From positions 1 through 5,675 of the forward strand of contig JACQTN010000223.1 in NCBI GenBank assembly GCA_016210785.1: DNA of 5,675 nt, given 5' to 3'. The DNA comes from Armatimonadota bacterium (GTDB taxonomy: Bacteria; Sysuimicrobiota; Sysuimicrobiia; Sysuimicrobiales; JACQTN01). This document shows positions 1-5,675 of the stretch, in pieces. The notes beneath the pieces were generated by a model that was not told the DNA's origin, made no database searches, and saw nothing but the letters and a program-made list of their open reading frames with translations. Position 1 is the stretch's first letter. Every line of letters starts with the position of its first letter. Made by a program: the position numbers and the translations under genes.

Positions 1-776
1 CCGAACTGCAGCACCAGCTCCGGCCCCTCGCCGTACGCCTCCCCCGCGTATCCGCCCCACCGCCTGACGATCCGGAACCCATGTCCGGCGACCAGCGCTT
101 CAAACTGCTCCGGGTAGTAGTAGCGCATGGCCAGGGGGAGTACGACCTCTTCCTCCAGCCCCCGCGCGCCGTATCGCCGGTAGACCAGTTCTGGGTAGAT
201 CACCTGCCGGAGGGAATCGAGGCGCCGCCGCACGTCGTGGCAGGTCACGCACCCGCCCTCTACCGGAACCTCCCACACCAGGGTCTCTTCGTCGCGCGGC
301 CACTTCGCGGCCATCTCCTCGCGGCCGAACAGCGGGTTGAAGACATTGAGGACGCACGTAGCCCGAGGTGCGAGATGGGCACGGACGCACCGGAAGAATC
401 CTTCCACCTGCGCGTCGTCCACCAGCACCTGGAACACCCTGAACGGCGCGATGATCAAGTTAAAGGCTCTGTCGAGCTGGAAGGCGGTGATGTCGCCGAT
501 CTCAACGGCGGCCCGGGCCGGAGGAATCCCGTGGTCTGTCAACTTCCGCCGGCAGACGGCGATCATGCTGTCCGAGATGTCGATCCCGCGAATGTACCCG
601 CAGTGAGCCGCCAGCGGCACCAGGATCCGGCCCGTCCCGCAGCCCAGTTCGAGCACCCGGGCATCGGGCGACGGGATCAGCCCGCGGTAGAACTTCATGT
701 CCCGCGGCACGTGGGGATTCAGATCGTAGAACCGGGCCGCATCCTCTCTGAGATCTCCCATGCGATCGCCCGCCAT
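1..776 (-). CDS. Class I SAM-dependent methyltransferase, 3'-truncated by window edge
   Basis: The frame is open from the ATG at 776 to the left edge, giving 258 codons with no stop seen. The Rossmann-fold SAM-binding motif I, VLELGCGTGR, is at residues 41-50, and a motif II acidic residue lies in GIDIS (Asp66), the usual ribose-hydroxyl contact. The N-terminus (FYDLNPHVPRDMKFYRGLIP) resembles the lead-in of many Methyltransf_25/Methyltransf_11 proteins. The last residues (GFRIVRRWGGYAGEAYGEGP, then ELVLQF) look like the final beta-hairpin of this family, so probably only a few residues are missing. The start is set by GGAGGAGG eight bases upstream of ATG 776; a second in-frame ATG at 761 has no comparable site. 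It is predicted to be cytoplasmic and to transfer a methyl group from SAM, but the acceptor (small molecule, lipid or protein) cannot be inferred. It is transcribed divergently from the aminotransferase, so a functional link is not required. Confidence 0.88.
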   Translation of the reverse strand, partial: MAGDRMGDLREDAARFYDLNPHVPRDMKFYRGLIPSPDARVLELGCGTGRILVPLAAHCGYIRGIDISDSMIAVCRRKLTDHGIPPARAAVEIGDITAFQLDRAFNLIIAPFRVFQVLVDDAQVEGFFRCVRAHLAPRATCVLNVFNPLFGREEMAAKWPRDEETLVWEVPVEGGCVTCHDVRRRLDSLRQVIYPELVYRRYGARGLEEEVVLPLAMRYYYPEQFEALVAGHGFRIVRRWGGYAGEAYGEGPELVLQF

Positions 777-854
777 CACGGCGTCCTCCTCCGGGCAGGA
801 AAGCCTTCCCCCCATCCAGAAGCAATACTCATCCCACAAGGAGCGTGATGGACC
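777..854. promoter_or_regulatory. Divergent intergenic region between methyltransferase and aminotransferase
   Basis: These 78 bases must carry the 5' signals of both divergent genes unless one is read from further away. Visible on the minus strand is GGAGGAGG (785-792), serving the methyltransferase. On the plus strand AAGGAG (838-843) lies 11 bases before the aminotransferase ATG. An out-of-frame ATG at 848 sits closer to that site, but its frame has shadow-like composition. I see no convincing -35/-10 pair and no operator-like palindrome, so the promoter role is inferred from gene orientation only. Confidence 0.45.
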
Positions 855-2231
855 ATGACCAGCCGCAATCCCGCCGATCTTCTCGCCGAGGATCGACGAC
901 ACCTGATCCATCCCCTACACCACCCGTCCGACACCCAGGACCCGGTGGTCTTCGTGGAAGGCAAGGGCGCCATCCTCAAGAGCATCGACGGCAAGGAGTA
1001 CATCGACAGCCTCTCCTGCCTGTGGAACGTCAACGCCGGCCACGGCCGCGCCGAGCTGGCCGAGGCCGCCGCCGAGCAGATGAGCAGGATGGCCTACGCC
1101 ACCAACTACGCCGGCGCCACCAACCCGCCTGCCATCGAGCTGGCGGCCCGGCTCGTCAAGATCTCCTACCCCAGCATGTCCGGCGTCTACTTTACCACGA
1201 GCGGCGCCGAGGCCAACGAGGCCGCCTTCAAGACCGCCCGGTACTTCTGGAAGGTCCAGGGCAAACCCAACAAGGTCAAGTTCATCTCGCGCATCCACGC
1301 CTACCACGGCGTCTCCATGGCCACCATGACCGCCACCGGCATGCCGATCTTCTCCAAGATGTTCGCGCCGGGGATGCCGAACATCGTCCACGTACCAGCC
1401 CCCTATCCCTACCGGCCGCCGGCGGGCGACGCCCACAACGGCGACGCGGGCCTGCAGGCCGCCGAGGCTCTGGAGCAGGCCATCCTGCGGGAGGGACCGG
1501 ACACGGTGGCGGCCTTCATCGCCGAACCCGTGATGGGCGCGGGCGGCGTCATCCCCCCGCCGCCCTCCTACTTCCCGCGGGTGCGGGAGATCTGTGACAG
1601 GCATGAAGTTCTGTTCATCGCCGACGAGGTCATCACCGGGTTCGGGCGCACGGGCCGCTGGTTCGCCCTGGGCCACTGGGGCGTGCAGCCGGACATGGTG
1701 GCCTTCGCCAAGGGCGTGACGAGCGCCTACCTGCCGCTGGGGGGCATCATCGTCAACAGCCGCATCCACGGCACCATCGTGGAGGCGCCGCTGGACATGC
1801 GGTACATGCACGCCGCCACCTACTCCGGGCACGCCACCTGCTGCGCCGTCGGCGTCAGGAATTTGGAGATCATCGAGAAGGAAGGGCTCGTGGAGCGCGC
1901 CGGCGTGCTGGGGAAGCGGCTGCTGACCGGGCTGGAAACGCTGCGCGACCTGCCCTGCGTGGGCGACGTGCGCGGGATGGGTCTGATGTGCGGCGTGGAA
2001 CTGGTGGAGGACAGGAAGACGAAGGCGCCCGCGGTGGGCCTGGGCGGGAAGGTCCTGCGGGAGGCGCGCAAGCGCCAGCTGTTCGGCCGCATCCGCGCCG
2101 GCGTCAAGACGGGGGAGTCCCCCATCGGCGACACCATCTGCATCGCGCCGCCGCTGGTGACGACGGAGGAGCAGATCGAACGGATCGTGTCCATCTACCG
2201 GGAATCCATCACGGCGGCGATGGCGGCCTAG
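855..2231 (+). CDS. Class III (omega-type) PLP-dependent aminotransferase
   Basis: A complete 458-residue protein, close to the usual 440-460 of omega-amino-acid:pyruvate, putrescine:pyruvate and taurine:pyruvate transaminases. Fold-type I landmarks are in order: LWNVNAGHG near residues 55-63 (substrate pocket), SGAEAN at 116-121 (phosphate cup), YHG at 150-152 (ring-stacking Tyr150), DEVITGFGRTG with Asp257 bonding the pyridine nitrogen, Lys286 in FAKGVTS as the Schiff-base lysine, and YSGHATCCAVG. Near the C-terminus GRIRAG supplies Arg412 and Arg414, one of which probably is the carboxylate-binding flipping arginine, followed by GDTICIAPPLV. It moves an amino group from an amine or omega-amino acid to a keto acid such as pyruvate in the cytoplasm. 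The exact donor is not readable. The start follows AAGGAG at 838-843; spacing of 11 is slightly long, but no other in-frame start fits the N-terminus of the family. It is co-directional with the binding-protein gene 64 bases downstream. Confidence 0.95.
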   Translation: MTSRNPADLLAEDRRHLIHPLHHPSDTQDPVVFVEGKGAILKSIDGKEYIDSLSCLWNVNAGHGRAELAEAAAEQMSRMAYATNYAGATNPPAIELAARLVKISYPSMSGVYFTTSGAEANEAAFKTARYFWKVQGKPNKVKFISRIHAYHGVSMATMTATGMPIFSKMFAPGMPNIVHVPAPYPYRPPAGDAHNGDAGLQAAEALEQAILREGPDTVAAFIAEPVMGAGGVIPPPPSYFPRVREICDRHEVLFIADEVITGFGRTGRWFALGHWGVQPDMVAFAKGVTSAYLPLGGIIVNSRIHGTIVEAPLDMRYMHAATYSGHATCCAVGVRNLEIIEKEGLVERAGVLGKRLLTGLETLRDLPCVGDVRGMGLMCGVELVEDRKTKAPAVGLGGKVLREARKRQLFGRIRAGVKTGESPIGDTICIAPPLVTTEEQIERIVSIYRESITAAMAA

Positions 2232-2244
2232 CCTGCGGGGCAGG
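2232..2244 (+). other. Small intergenic hairpin directly after the aminotransferase stop
   Basis: CCTGC (2232-2236) and GCAGG (2240-2244) are perfect reverse complements around a GGG loop. It begins immediately after the TAG stop and lies one base before the larger hairpin at 2246-2274. Alone it is weak; together with its neighbour it may form tandem stem-loops at the 3' end of the aminotransferase message. Confidence 0.4.
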
Positions 2245-2245
2245 C

Positions 2246-2274
2246 GCGGCGGGGACCTGACCGGTCCCCGCCGC
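2246..2274 (+). terminator. Strong GC hairpin between aminotransferase and binding-protein gene; terminator-like, no U-tract
   Basis: GCGGCGGGGACC (2246-2257) and GGTCCCCGCCGC (2263-2274) form a perfect 12-bp stem with a five-base loop (TGACC). No run of T follows (the next bases are TGCATA), so it is not a canonical intrinsic terminator. Candidate roles are a partial terminator, an mRNA 3'-end stabiliser, or an intercistronic element giving the downstream binding protein a different level, as is common for periplasmic binding-protein operons. The palindrome is symmetric, so strand is assigned only from the flanking genes. The hairpin is seen directly; its role is inferred. Confidence 0.6.
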
Positions 2275-2283
2275 TGCATACGT

Positions 2284-2289
2284 GGAGGG
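2284..2289 (+). promoter_or_regulatory. Ribosome binding site of the substrate-binding protein
   Basis: GGAGGG lies six bases before ATG 2296, a near-ideal Shine-Dalgarno arrangement. It fixes the start just upstream of a basic-hydrophobic signal-peptide N-terminus (MRLRLVALMALAVLL), and it sits downstream of the intergenic hairpin, leaving the site free when the stem forms. Confidence 0.7.
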
Positions 2290-2295
2290 ATAGAC

Positions 2296-3942
2296 ATGAG
2301 ACTACGGCTTGTGGCCCTGATGGCACTGGCGGTCCTGCTGGCCGGCATAGCCCCGGGGCCCCCGGAAATTCGCCGTCCGAATTTCTGGGGTGGGGTGGCG
2401 ACGGGCGCGCCGGCGCCCGCGCAGCCTCAACGGGGCGGGCGGCTGGTCATCGCCATGTCGGTGGAAACCAGCACACTGGACGTCCATGCCCTGCCCCACA
2501 GCTGGATCGTCGAGGCCAACCAGTACATCTACGAGACACTCACCGACCGGGATGACCAGGGCCGCGTGATCCCGTGGCTGGCCCGGTCGTGGCGGGTGAC
2601 CAACAGCGGCAAGACGGTCACGCTCAACCTCCAGCCCGGCGTCAAGTTCAGTGACGGCACGCCCTTCAACGCCGAGGCCGCCAAGTGGAACCTGGAGCGC
2701 AAGCTGAAGGAGAAGCTGCCGTTCCACGACCTGATCACGTCCATCGACTCCATCGACGTGGTCAACGACATGACGCTGCGCCTGAACCTGAAGCACCCCG
2801 CCCTGCACCTGATGGCCACCCTCTCTCTGAAGCCGCTGGCCATGATGAGCCCCACGGCCTTCCGGAAGTACGGGAAGGACATCGCGGTCAACCCCGTGGG
2901 CACGGGTCCGTTCACCCTGGCGGAGTGGCGCAAGGGGCAGTTCCTGCGCTTCAAGCGCAACCCCGACTACTGGCGTCCGGGACTGCCGTACGTGGATGAG
3001 ATCGTGCTGCGCACGATTCCGGACATCGCCGTGCGCGCGCAGGCCCTGGAAGCCGGCGAGGTGGACATCGCGCTCCACCTCTCCGAGGTGGACATCCAGC
3101 GGATGCAAAGCAACCCCAAGTACCGCGTCACCTCGGCCCCGGCGTGGGGGCAGTACTACATGCCCATGAACAACCACGAGCGCCGCGGCATCCTCAACGA
3201 CCGCCGGGTGCGCCAGGCCATCAACCACGCCATCGACCGCAAGGCGATGGTGGACACCATTTTCCTCGGGGTCGGTGCGCGCGTCTCCGATGCCCCGGGG
3301 TTGACTTCCGGCATCTTTGGCTACGCGCCGGTCGGCACGTACTCGTATGATCCGGCGCGCGCCCGAGCGCTGCTGGCCGAGGCGGGTTGGCGGCCGGGCC
3401 CCGGCGGGCTCGTGGAGCGCGATGGCCGCGCCCTGCGCCTGCGGCTGGTCACCCGCCGCGGCGCGGTGAAGGGTGACATCCAGATCGCGGAGACACTCCA
3501 GGCGCAGTTGAAGGCCATCGGCATCGACCTGCGCATCGACGTCCTGGAAGGCGCCATCTTCCTCCGGACGGTCACGCAGCCACCGGAGCGGGCGGACTAC
3601 GACATCCTCAACCTGACCGTGGGCACCTTCAACGGGGATGCCGACTACCTGTTCAACCTGCTCTTGAGCTGCAAGGCGTGGCCGCCGGCGCGCTTCAACC
3701 GCATGTTCTACTGCAACCCGCAGCTCGACCAGATTCTGGAGAAGGCCAACGTCGCCACCGACAACCCGACGCGCCTGGGCCTCTACCAGGAGATGGCGCG
3801 GATCGTGCACAGGGACGCGCCGTTCATCATCCTCTTCGACATCGTGTACAGCGTGGTCATGCAGGCCTCCGTGCACGGGGTGGAGATCCACCGCGCAGGG
3901 AACTTCCCGGCGCGGTTTGCGTGGACGGAGAAGGGGAGGTAG
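2296..3942 (+). CDS. ABC transporter substrate-binding protein, SBP family 5 (DppA/OppA type)
   Basis: A complete 548-residue protein, normal for the peptide/nickel/opine-binding family. Family signatures are in order: RGGRLVIAMSVETSTLD after the leader, SDGTPFNAEAAKWNLER (residues 119-135), NPVGTGPFTLAEW (from residue 199), RNPDYW (221-226), YYMPMNNHERRG (from 287), and VRQAINHAIDRKAMV (305-319) of the ligand-binding core. It should bind a small peptide or other amphiphilic solute outside the membrane and deliver it to an ABC permease; the ligand is not predictable. The leader has a basic start and a hydrophobic core at residues 5-18, but the good signal-peptidase site (APA before Q43) lies over 20 residues later. 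Residues 22-32 between them are encoded by an inverted repeat, so the leader looks interrupted by an in-frame insertion. There is no lipobox cysteine. No permease or ATPase genes follow; the next gene is convergent. Confidence 0.95.
   Translation: MRLRLVALMALAVLLAGIAPGPPEIRRPNFWGGVATGAPAPAQPQRGGRLVIAMSVETSTLDVHALPHSWIVEANQYIYETLTDRDDQGRVIPWLARSWRVTNSGKTVTLNLQPGVKFSDGTPFNAEAAKWNLERKLKEKLPFHDLITSIDSIDVVNDMTLRLNLKHPALHLMATLSLKPLAMMSPTAFRKYGKDIAVNPVGTGPFTLAEWRKGQFLRFKRNPDYWRPGLPYVDEIVLRTIPDIAVRAQALEAGEVDIALHLSEVDIQRMQSNPKYRVTSAPAWGQYYMPMNNHERRGILNDRRVRQAINHAIDRKAMVDTIFLGVGARVSDAPGLTSGIFGYAPVGTYSYDPARARALLAEAGWRPGPGGLVERDGRALRLRLVTRRGAVKGDIQIAETLQAQLKAIGIDLRIDVLEGAIFLRTVTQPPERADYDILNLTVGTFNGDADYLFNLLLSCKAWPPARFNRMFYCNPQLDQILEKANVATDNPTRLGLYQEMARIVHRDAPFIILFDIVYSVVMQASVHGVEIHRAGNFPARFAWTEKGR
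2360..2390. repeat. Near-perfect inverted repeat inside the signal-peptide coding region
   Basis: CCCCGGAAATTCG (2360-2372) and CGAATTTCTGGGG (2378-2390) are reverse complements at 12 of 13 positions around the loop CCGTC; the one exception would be a G-U pair in RNA. It encodes residues 22-32 (PPEIRRPNFWG), which are polar and aromatic and unlike a signal-peptide linker. The AAATT/AATTT core is also AT-richer than its surroundings. The palindrome is seen directly; that it is a dispersed repeat inserted in frame is inference, since only one copy is in the window. Confidence 0.7.
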
Positions 3943-3975
3943 GAGGGGCGCTGTCATAAGATAGAGGAACAGGGG
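3943..3975. other. Short convergent gap between binding-protein and leuD stops
   Basis: Only 33 bases separate the two facing stop codons. I see no stem-loop with a T-run in either direction, so transcription from the two sides may overlap here or stop by a factor-dependent mechanism. Confidence 0.4.
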
Positions 3976-4479
3976 CTACTCCCGTGGGGGCACGCCGAGC
4001 GTCTGCCTGAGGTAAGGCAGCAGGCCGCCCGCCTCAACGATGGCCAGAACCTCCCGCGGGAATTTTGTCGCCTCGTAGGTCTCCCCGCAGGTGAGGTTCC
4101 GGATCGTGCCTGCCAGCACTTCCACCTCGAGTTCGTCGCCTTCCCGGATGCGGCGCGCCTGTGGGCACTCCAGGACGGCGAGCCCCACGTTGATGGCGTT
4201 GCGGAAGAAGATGCGCGCGAAGTAGGTGGCAATCACCGCGCCGACGCCCGCCCGCTTCAGCGCGATGGGCGCCGCCTCGCGGCTGCTACCCCCGCCGAAG
4301 TTGTCGCCGGCCACGACCAGATCGCCGGGCTTCACCTTGTTCGCGAAGTCGGGATCGACACCGGCCAGCGCGTGCGGGCCCAGCTCCTCGTACGGCAGGT
4401 GGAGGAAGCGCGCCGGCACGATCAGGTCGGTGTTGATGTTGTGGCCGAACTTCCATGCGCGGCCACGGATAGTCTGCAT
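3976..4479 (-). CDS. leuD: LeuD-like 3-isopropylmalate dehydratase small subunit (aconitase-superfamily swivel domain)
   Basis: A 167-residue protein, the length of the short archaeal-type LeuD/HacB small subunits (about 160-170) rather than the roughly 200-residue enterobacterial LeuD. Family landmarks are GRAWKFGHNINTDLIVPARF at 6-25, VKPGDLVVAGDNFGGGSSRE at 49-68 with the substrate-contacting GSSRE (64-68), APIALKRAGVGAVIATYFAR, and IFFRNAINVGL. It forms the swivel half of an Fe-S hydro-lyase; the cluster-bearing partner (LeuC type) is not in the window. LeuD acts in leucine synthesis, but the same fold serves homoaconitase and dimethylmalate dehydratase. Residues 25-28 (FLHL), at the loop known to separate isopropylmalate from homoaconitate specificity, match neither textbook motif as I recall them, and Gly63 replaces the common Cys of NFGCGSSRE. 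The start is supported by GAAGGGG seven bases before ATG 4479. It lies 76 bases after hyuA on the same strand. The fold is sure; the exact substrate is not. Confidence 0.85.
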   Translation of the reverse strand: MQTIRGRAWKFGHNINTDLIVPARFLHLPYEELGPHALAGVDPDFANKVKPGDLVVAGDNFGGGSSREAAPIALKRAGVGAVIATYFARIFFRNAINVGLAVLECPQARRIREGDELEVEVLAGTIRNLTCGETYEATKFPREVLAIVEAGGLLPYLRQTLGVPPRE

Positions 4480-4555
4480 GGTGGGTCCCCTTCTTCATTC
4501 CGTCCGCCGCGCTGCGCCCTTCGACGCGCTCAGGGCGAACAGACTCGATCTCACC
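4480..4555 (-). promoter_or_regulatory. hyuA-leuD intergenic region with leuD ribosome binding site
   Basis: This 76-base gap holds GAAGGGG, read on the minus strand (about 4487-4493), as the leuD Shine-Dalgarno, plus a short palindromic repeat further upstream, annotated separately. I see no clear promoter hexamers. Read-through from hyuA is possible, but the repeat may also separate the two messages. Confidence 0.4.
4515..4537. repeat. REP-like palindromic repeat candidate between hyuA and leuD
   Basis: CGCCCT (4515-4520) and AGGGCG (4532-4537) pair around TCGACGCGCTC. The whole element reads CCCTTCGACGCGCTCAGGG, or on the other strand a CCCTGAGC...GTCGAAGGG pattern. From general familiarity, closely similar CCCTGAGC-N-GTCGAAGGG sequences recur as short intergenic palindromes in many environmental GC-rich genomes. 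Only one copy is visible here, so repeat status is inferred from resemblance. Confidence 0.55.
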
Positions 4556-5675
4556 TCAGATGAACGTGAGCCTCAGGTTACGTCCGCCGTCCACCTCCGC
4601 GGCCATGCCGGGCTCCACGATGATGGTGGCGTCCGGCTGCTCGATGACGGCGGGGCCGGCCAGGCGCGCGCCCACGGGCAACCCCGTCCGGTCGTACACT
4701 GAGGTCTCCACAAATTGCCCGTCGAAGAAGGCGCGGCGGGCCGGACGCCGCGCCGCCCCCGCGTCATCGCCTCCGGGCGCCGGGAGCATGGGTTCCAGCG
4801 CCGCCTCCTGCCGGATCCCGATGATCGCGCTGCGCACCGTGACCAGGCGAGCCGGGATGCCCTGCAGAGTCCGGCGGAACTCGCGCCGGTAAGCCTCGTC
4901 AAACGCGGCCTGCACCTCCGCCGGCGTCGCGCCCCGCAGCGCCACGCCCACGAAGTGACTCTGCCCCTCGTAGGACATGTCCGCCTCGTGGATGACCGAC
5001 ACCGAGTGCAACGGCACTCCTTCCTCACGCAGCATCTCATTGCCGCGCGCGTCGTGCTCCGCCAGCACCGCTGTCAACCGCTCCGGGTCCAGGTCGCGCA
5101 CCCGCACGTCCACCGTGCGCACGAAGTCGTGCCGCACGTCTGCCACCGCACACCCCAGCGCGGAAAGCAGGCCGGGATGATACGGCACCAGCGCCCGCCC
5201 GATACCCACGTCGCGCATCAGCGCCGCGGCGTGCAGCGGTCCCCCGCCGCCGAAGGGCAGGAAGGTAAAGTCGCGCGGGTCGTGGCCGCGTTCGACGGAG
5301 ACCAGGCGCAGCGACCCGGCCAGCTTGCTGTTGGTCACCTCCACGATGGCCGCGGCCGCCTGCTCCACGGTGAGCCCCAGCGGCCCCGCGATCTCGCGGG
5401 CGATCGCTGCCCGCGCCGCCTCCACGTCCAGCCCGGCGGCACGGTCGCCGATGGGACGCGCCGCATCGATATGTCCCAGCACGACGTGGGCATCGGTCAC
5501 CGTGGGCCGCTCGCCGTCCAGCCCGTAGCACGCGGGACCCGGCACGGCCCCTGCGCTCTGAGGACCCACGTGAAGAAAACCGCCCCGGTCGATCCACGCC
5601 AGGCTTCCGCCGCCGGCGCCGATGGTGTCGATGGCGATCATCGAAGAACGCACCGTGAGGCCGAAGTCCAGCGTC
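4556..5675 (-). CDS. hyuA: Hydantoinase A / 5-oxoprolinase family subunit (HyuA), C-terminal half
   Basis: The frame stays open through the right edge, with 372 codons visible of a family that is usually near 680-700 residues, so about the N-terminal half is outside. A GTG at 5653 is internal, not the start, because the frame continues upstream as TLDFGLT. Family motifs seen are DTIGAGGGSLAWID (GAGGGS at 5603-5620), VGPQSAGAVPGPACYG, PTVTDAHVVLGHID, FLPFGGGGPLHAAALMRD (LPFGGGGPLH at 5231-5260), PYHPGLLSALGCAVADVRHD, and the C-terminal VYDRTGLPVGARLAGPAVIE. HyuA belongs to the ASKHA (actin/hexokinase-like) ATPases that use ATP to open or carboxylate amide or ketone substrates: N-methylhydantoin, 5-oxoproline, and acetone/acetophenone in related carboxylases. 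It normally works with a HyuB subunit. HyuB is not downstream here; leuD is. Family assignment is firm, substrate unknown. Confidence 0.92.
   Translation of the reverse strand, partial: TLDFGLTVRSSMIAIDTIGAGGGSLAWIDRGGFLHVGPQSAGAVPGPACYGLDGERPTVTDAHVVLGHIDAARPIGDRAAGLDVEAARAAIAREIAGPLGLTVEQAAAAIVEVTNSKLAGSLRLVSVERGHDPRDFTFLPFGGGGPLHAAALMRDVGIGRALVPYHPGLLSALGCAVADVRHDFVRTVDVRVRDLDPERLTAVLAEHDARGNEMLREEGVPLHSVSVIHEADMSYEGQSHFVGVALRGATPAEVQAAFDEAYRREFRRTLQGIPARLVTVRSAIIGIRQEAALEPMLPAPGGDDAGAARRPARRAFFDGQFVETSVYDRTGLPVGARLAGPAVIEQPDATIIVEPGMAAEVDGGRNLRLTFI

Noticed and set aside
81..848. Plus-strand open frame of 255 codons at the left end
   Set aside because: It is antisense to the methyltransferase, which carries the VLELGCGTG motif and a strong ribosome binding site. 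The plus-strand product shows no motif.
845..1597. Alternative frame starting at GTG 845 or ATG 848, closer to the Shine-Dalgarno than ATG 855
   Set aside because: The product is an arginine/glycine-rich string without any domain, and it overlaps the aminotransferase frame, which has all catalytic motifs.
915..2348. Long minus-strand open frame (477 codons) opposite the aminotransferase
   Set aside because: Its translation is low-complexity, rich in G, R, H, D and A, with no recognisable motif. It mirrors the G/C third-position bias of the real plus-strand gene, which has complete class III aminotransferase motifs.
2302..3957. Long minus-strand open frame (551 codons) opposite the binding protein
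   Set aside because: It exactly shadows the binding-protein gene and has repetitive V/H/D/R/Q composition and no domain signature; an antisense artefact of GC-rich codon use.
4226..4702. Plus-strand open frame of 158 codons across the leuD start and hyuA end
   Set aside because: It runs antisense through two real genes and the repeat-bearing gap, with no domain or ribosome binding site.
5651..5653. GTG at 5653 as the start of hyuA
   Set aside because: The same frame continues upstream to the window edge with family-like residues, and the protein would lack its whole N-terminal half; it is an internal valine.
1..5675. tRNA, rRNA, CRISPR array, riboswitch, transposase or toxin-antitoxin genes
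   Set aside because: No regularly spaced direct repeats, no cloverleaf, no rRNA-like segment, and no frame with such domains was seen. All gaps between genes are under 80 bases.

Overview
The window is GC-rich DNA, by eye well above 60% GC with strong G/C preference at third codon positions. It holds five protein genes, none of them a mobile-element or defence gene. GC-rich codon use, a catabolic-looking gene set, an extracytoplasmic solute-binding protein and short palindromic repeats suggest a free-living environmental bacterium of a high-GC lineage, but nothing here fixes the phylum.

Layout from left to right: (1) a class I SAM-dependent methyltransferase on the minus strand, starting at 776 and cut by the left edge only near its C-terminus; (2) a 78-bp divergent gap; (3) a complete class III (omega-type) PLP aminotransferase on the plus strand, 855-2231; (4) a 64-bp gap filled by two GC-rich hairpins; (5) a complete ABC-transporter substrate-binding protein of the dipeptide/oligopeptide family (SBP family 5), 2296-3942, whose signal-peptide region carries a nearly perfect inverted repeat that looks like an in-frame insertion; (6) a 33-bp convergent gap; (7) a LeuD-like aconitase-superfamily small (swivel) subunit on the minus strand, 3976-4479; (8) a 76-bp gap with a short palindromic repeat of REP-like character; (9) the C-terminal half of a HyuA-type hydantoinase/5-oxoprolinase subunit on the minus strand, running off the right edge.

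The aminotransferase and the binding protein are co-directional and probably co-transcribed, with the intergenic hairpins likely tuning their relative expression. A plausible joint role is capture of an amine, amino acid or small peptide outside the cell and deamination inside it, but the substrate cannot be read from sequence. On the other strand hyuA reads towards leuD, and the two may form one unit for ring opening of a cyclic amide and handling of a hydroxy-acid. The usual partners (ABC permeases and ATPases, LeuC, HyuB) are not in the window. I found no clearly new system. The most unusual items are the palindrome inside the signal-peptide coding region and the repeat between hyuA and leuD.
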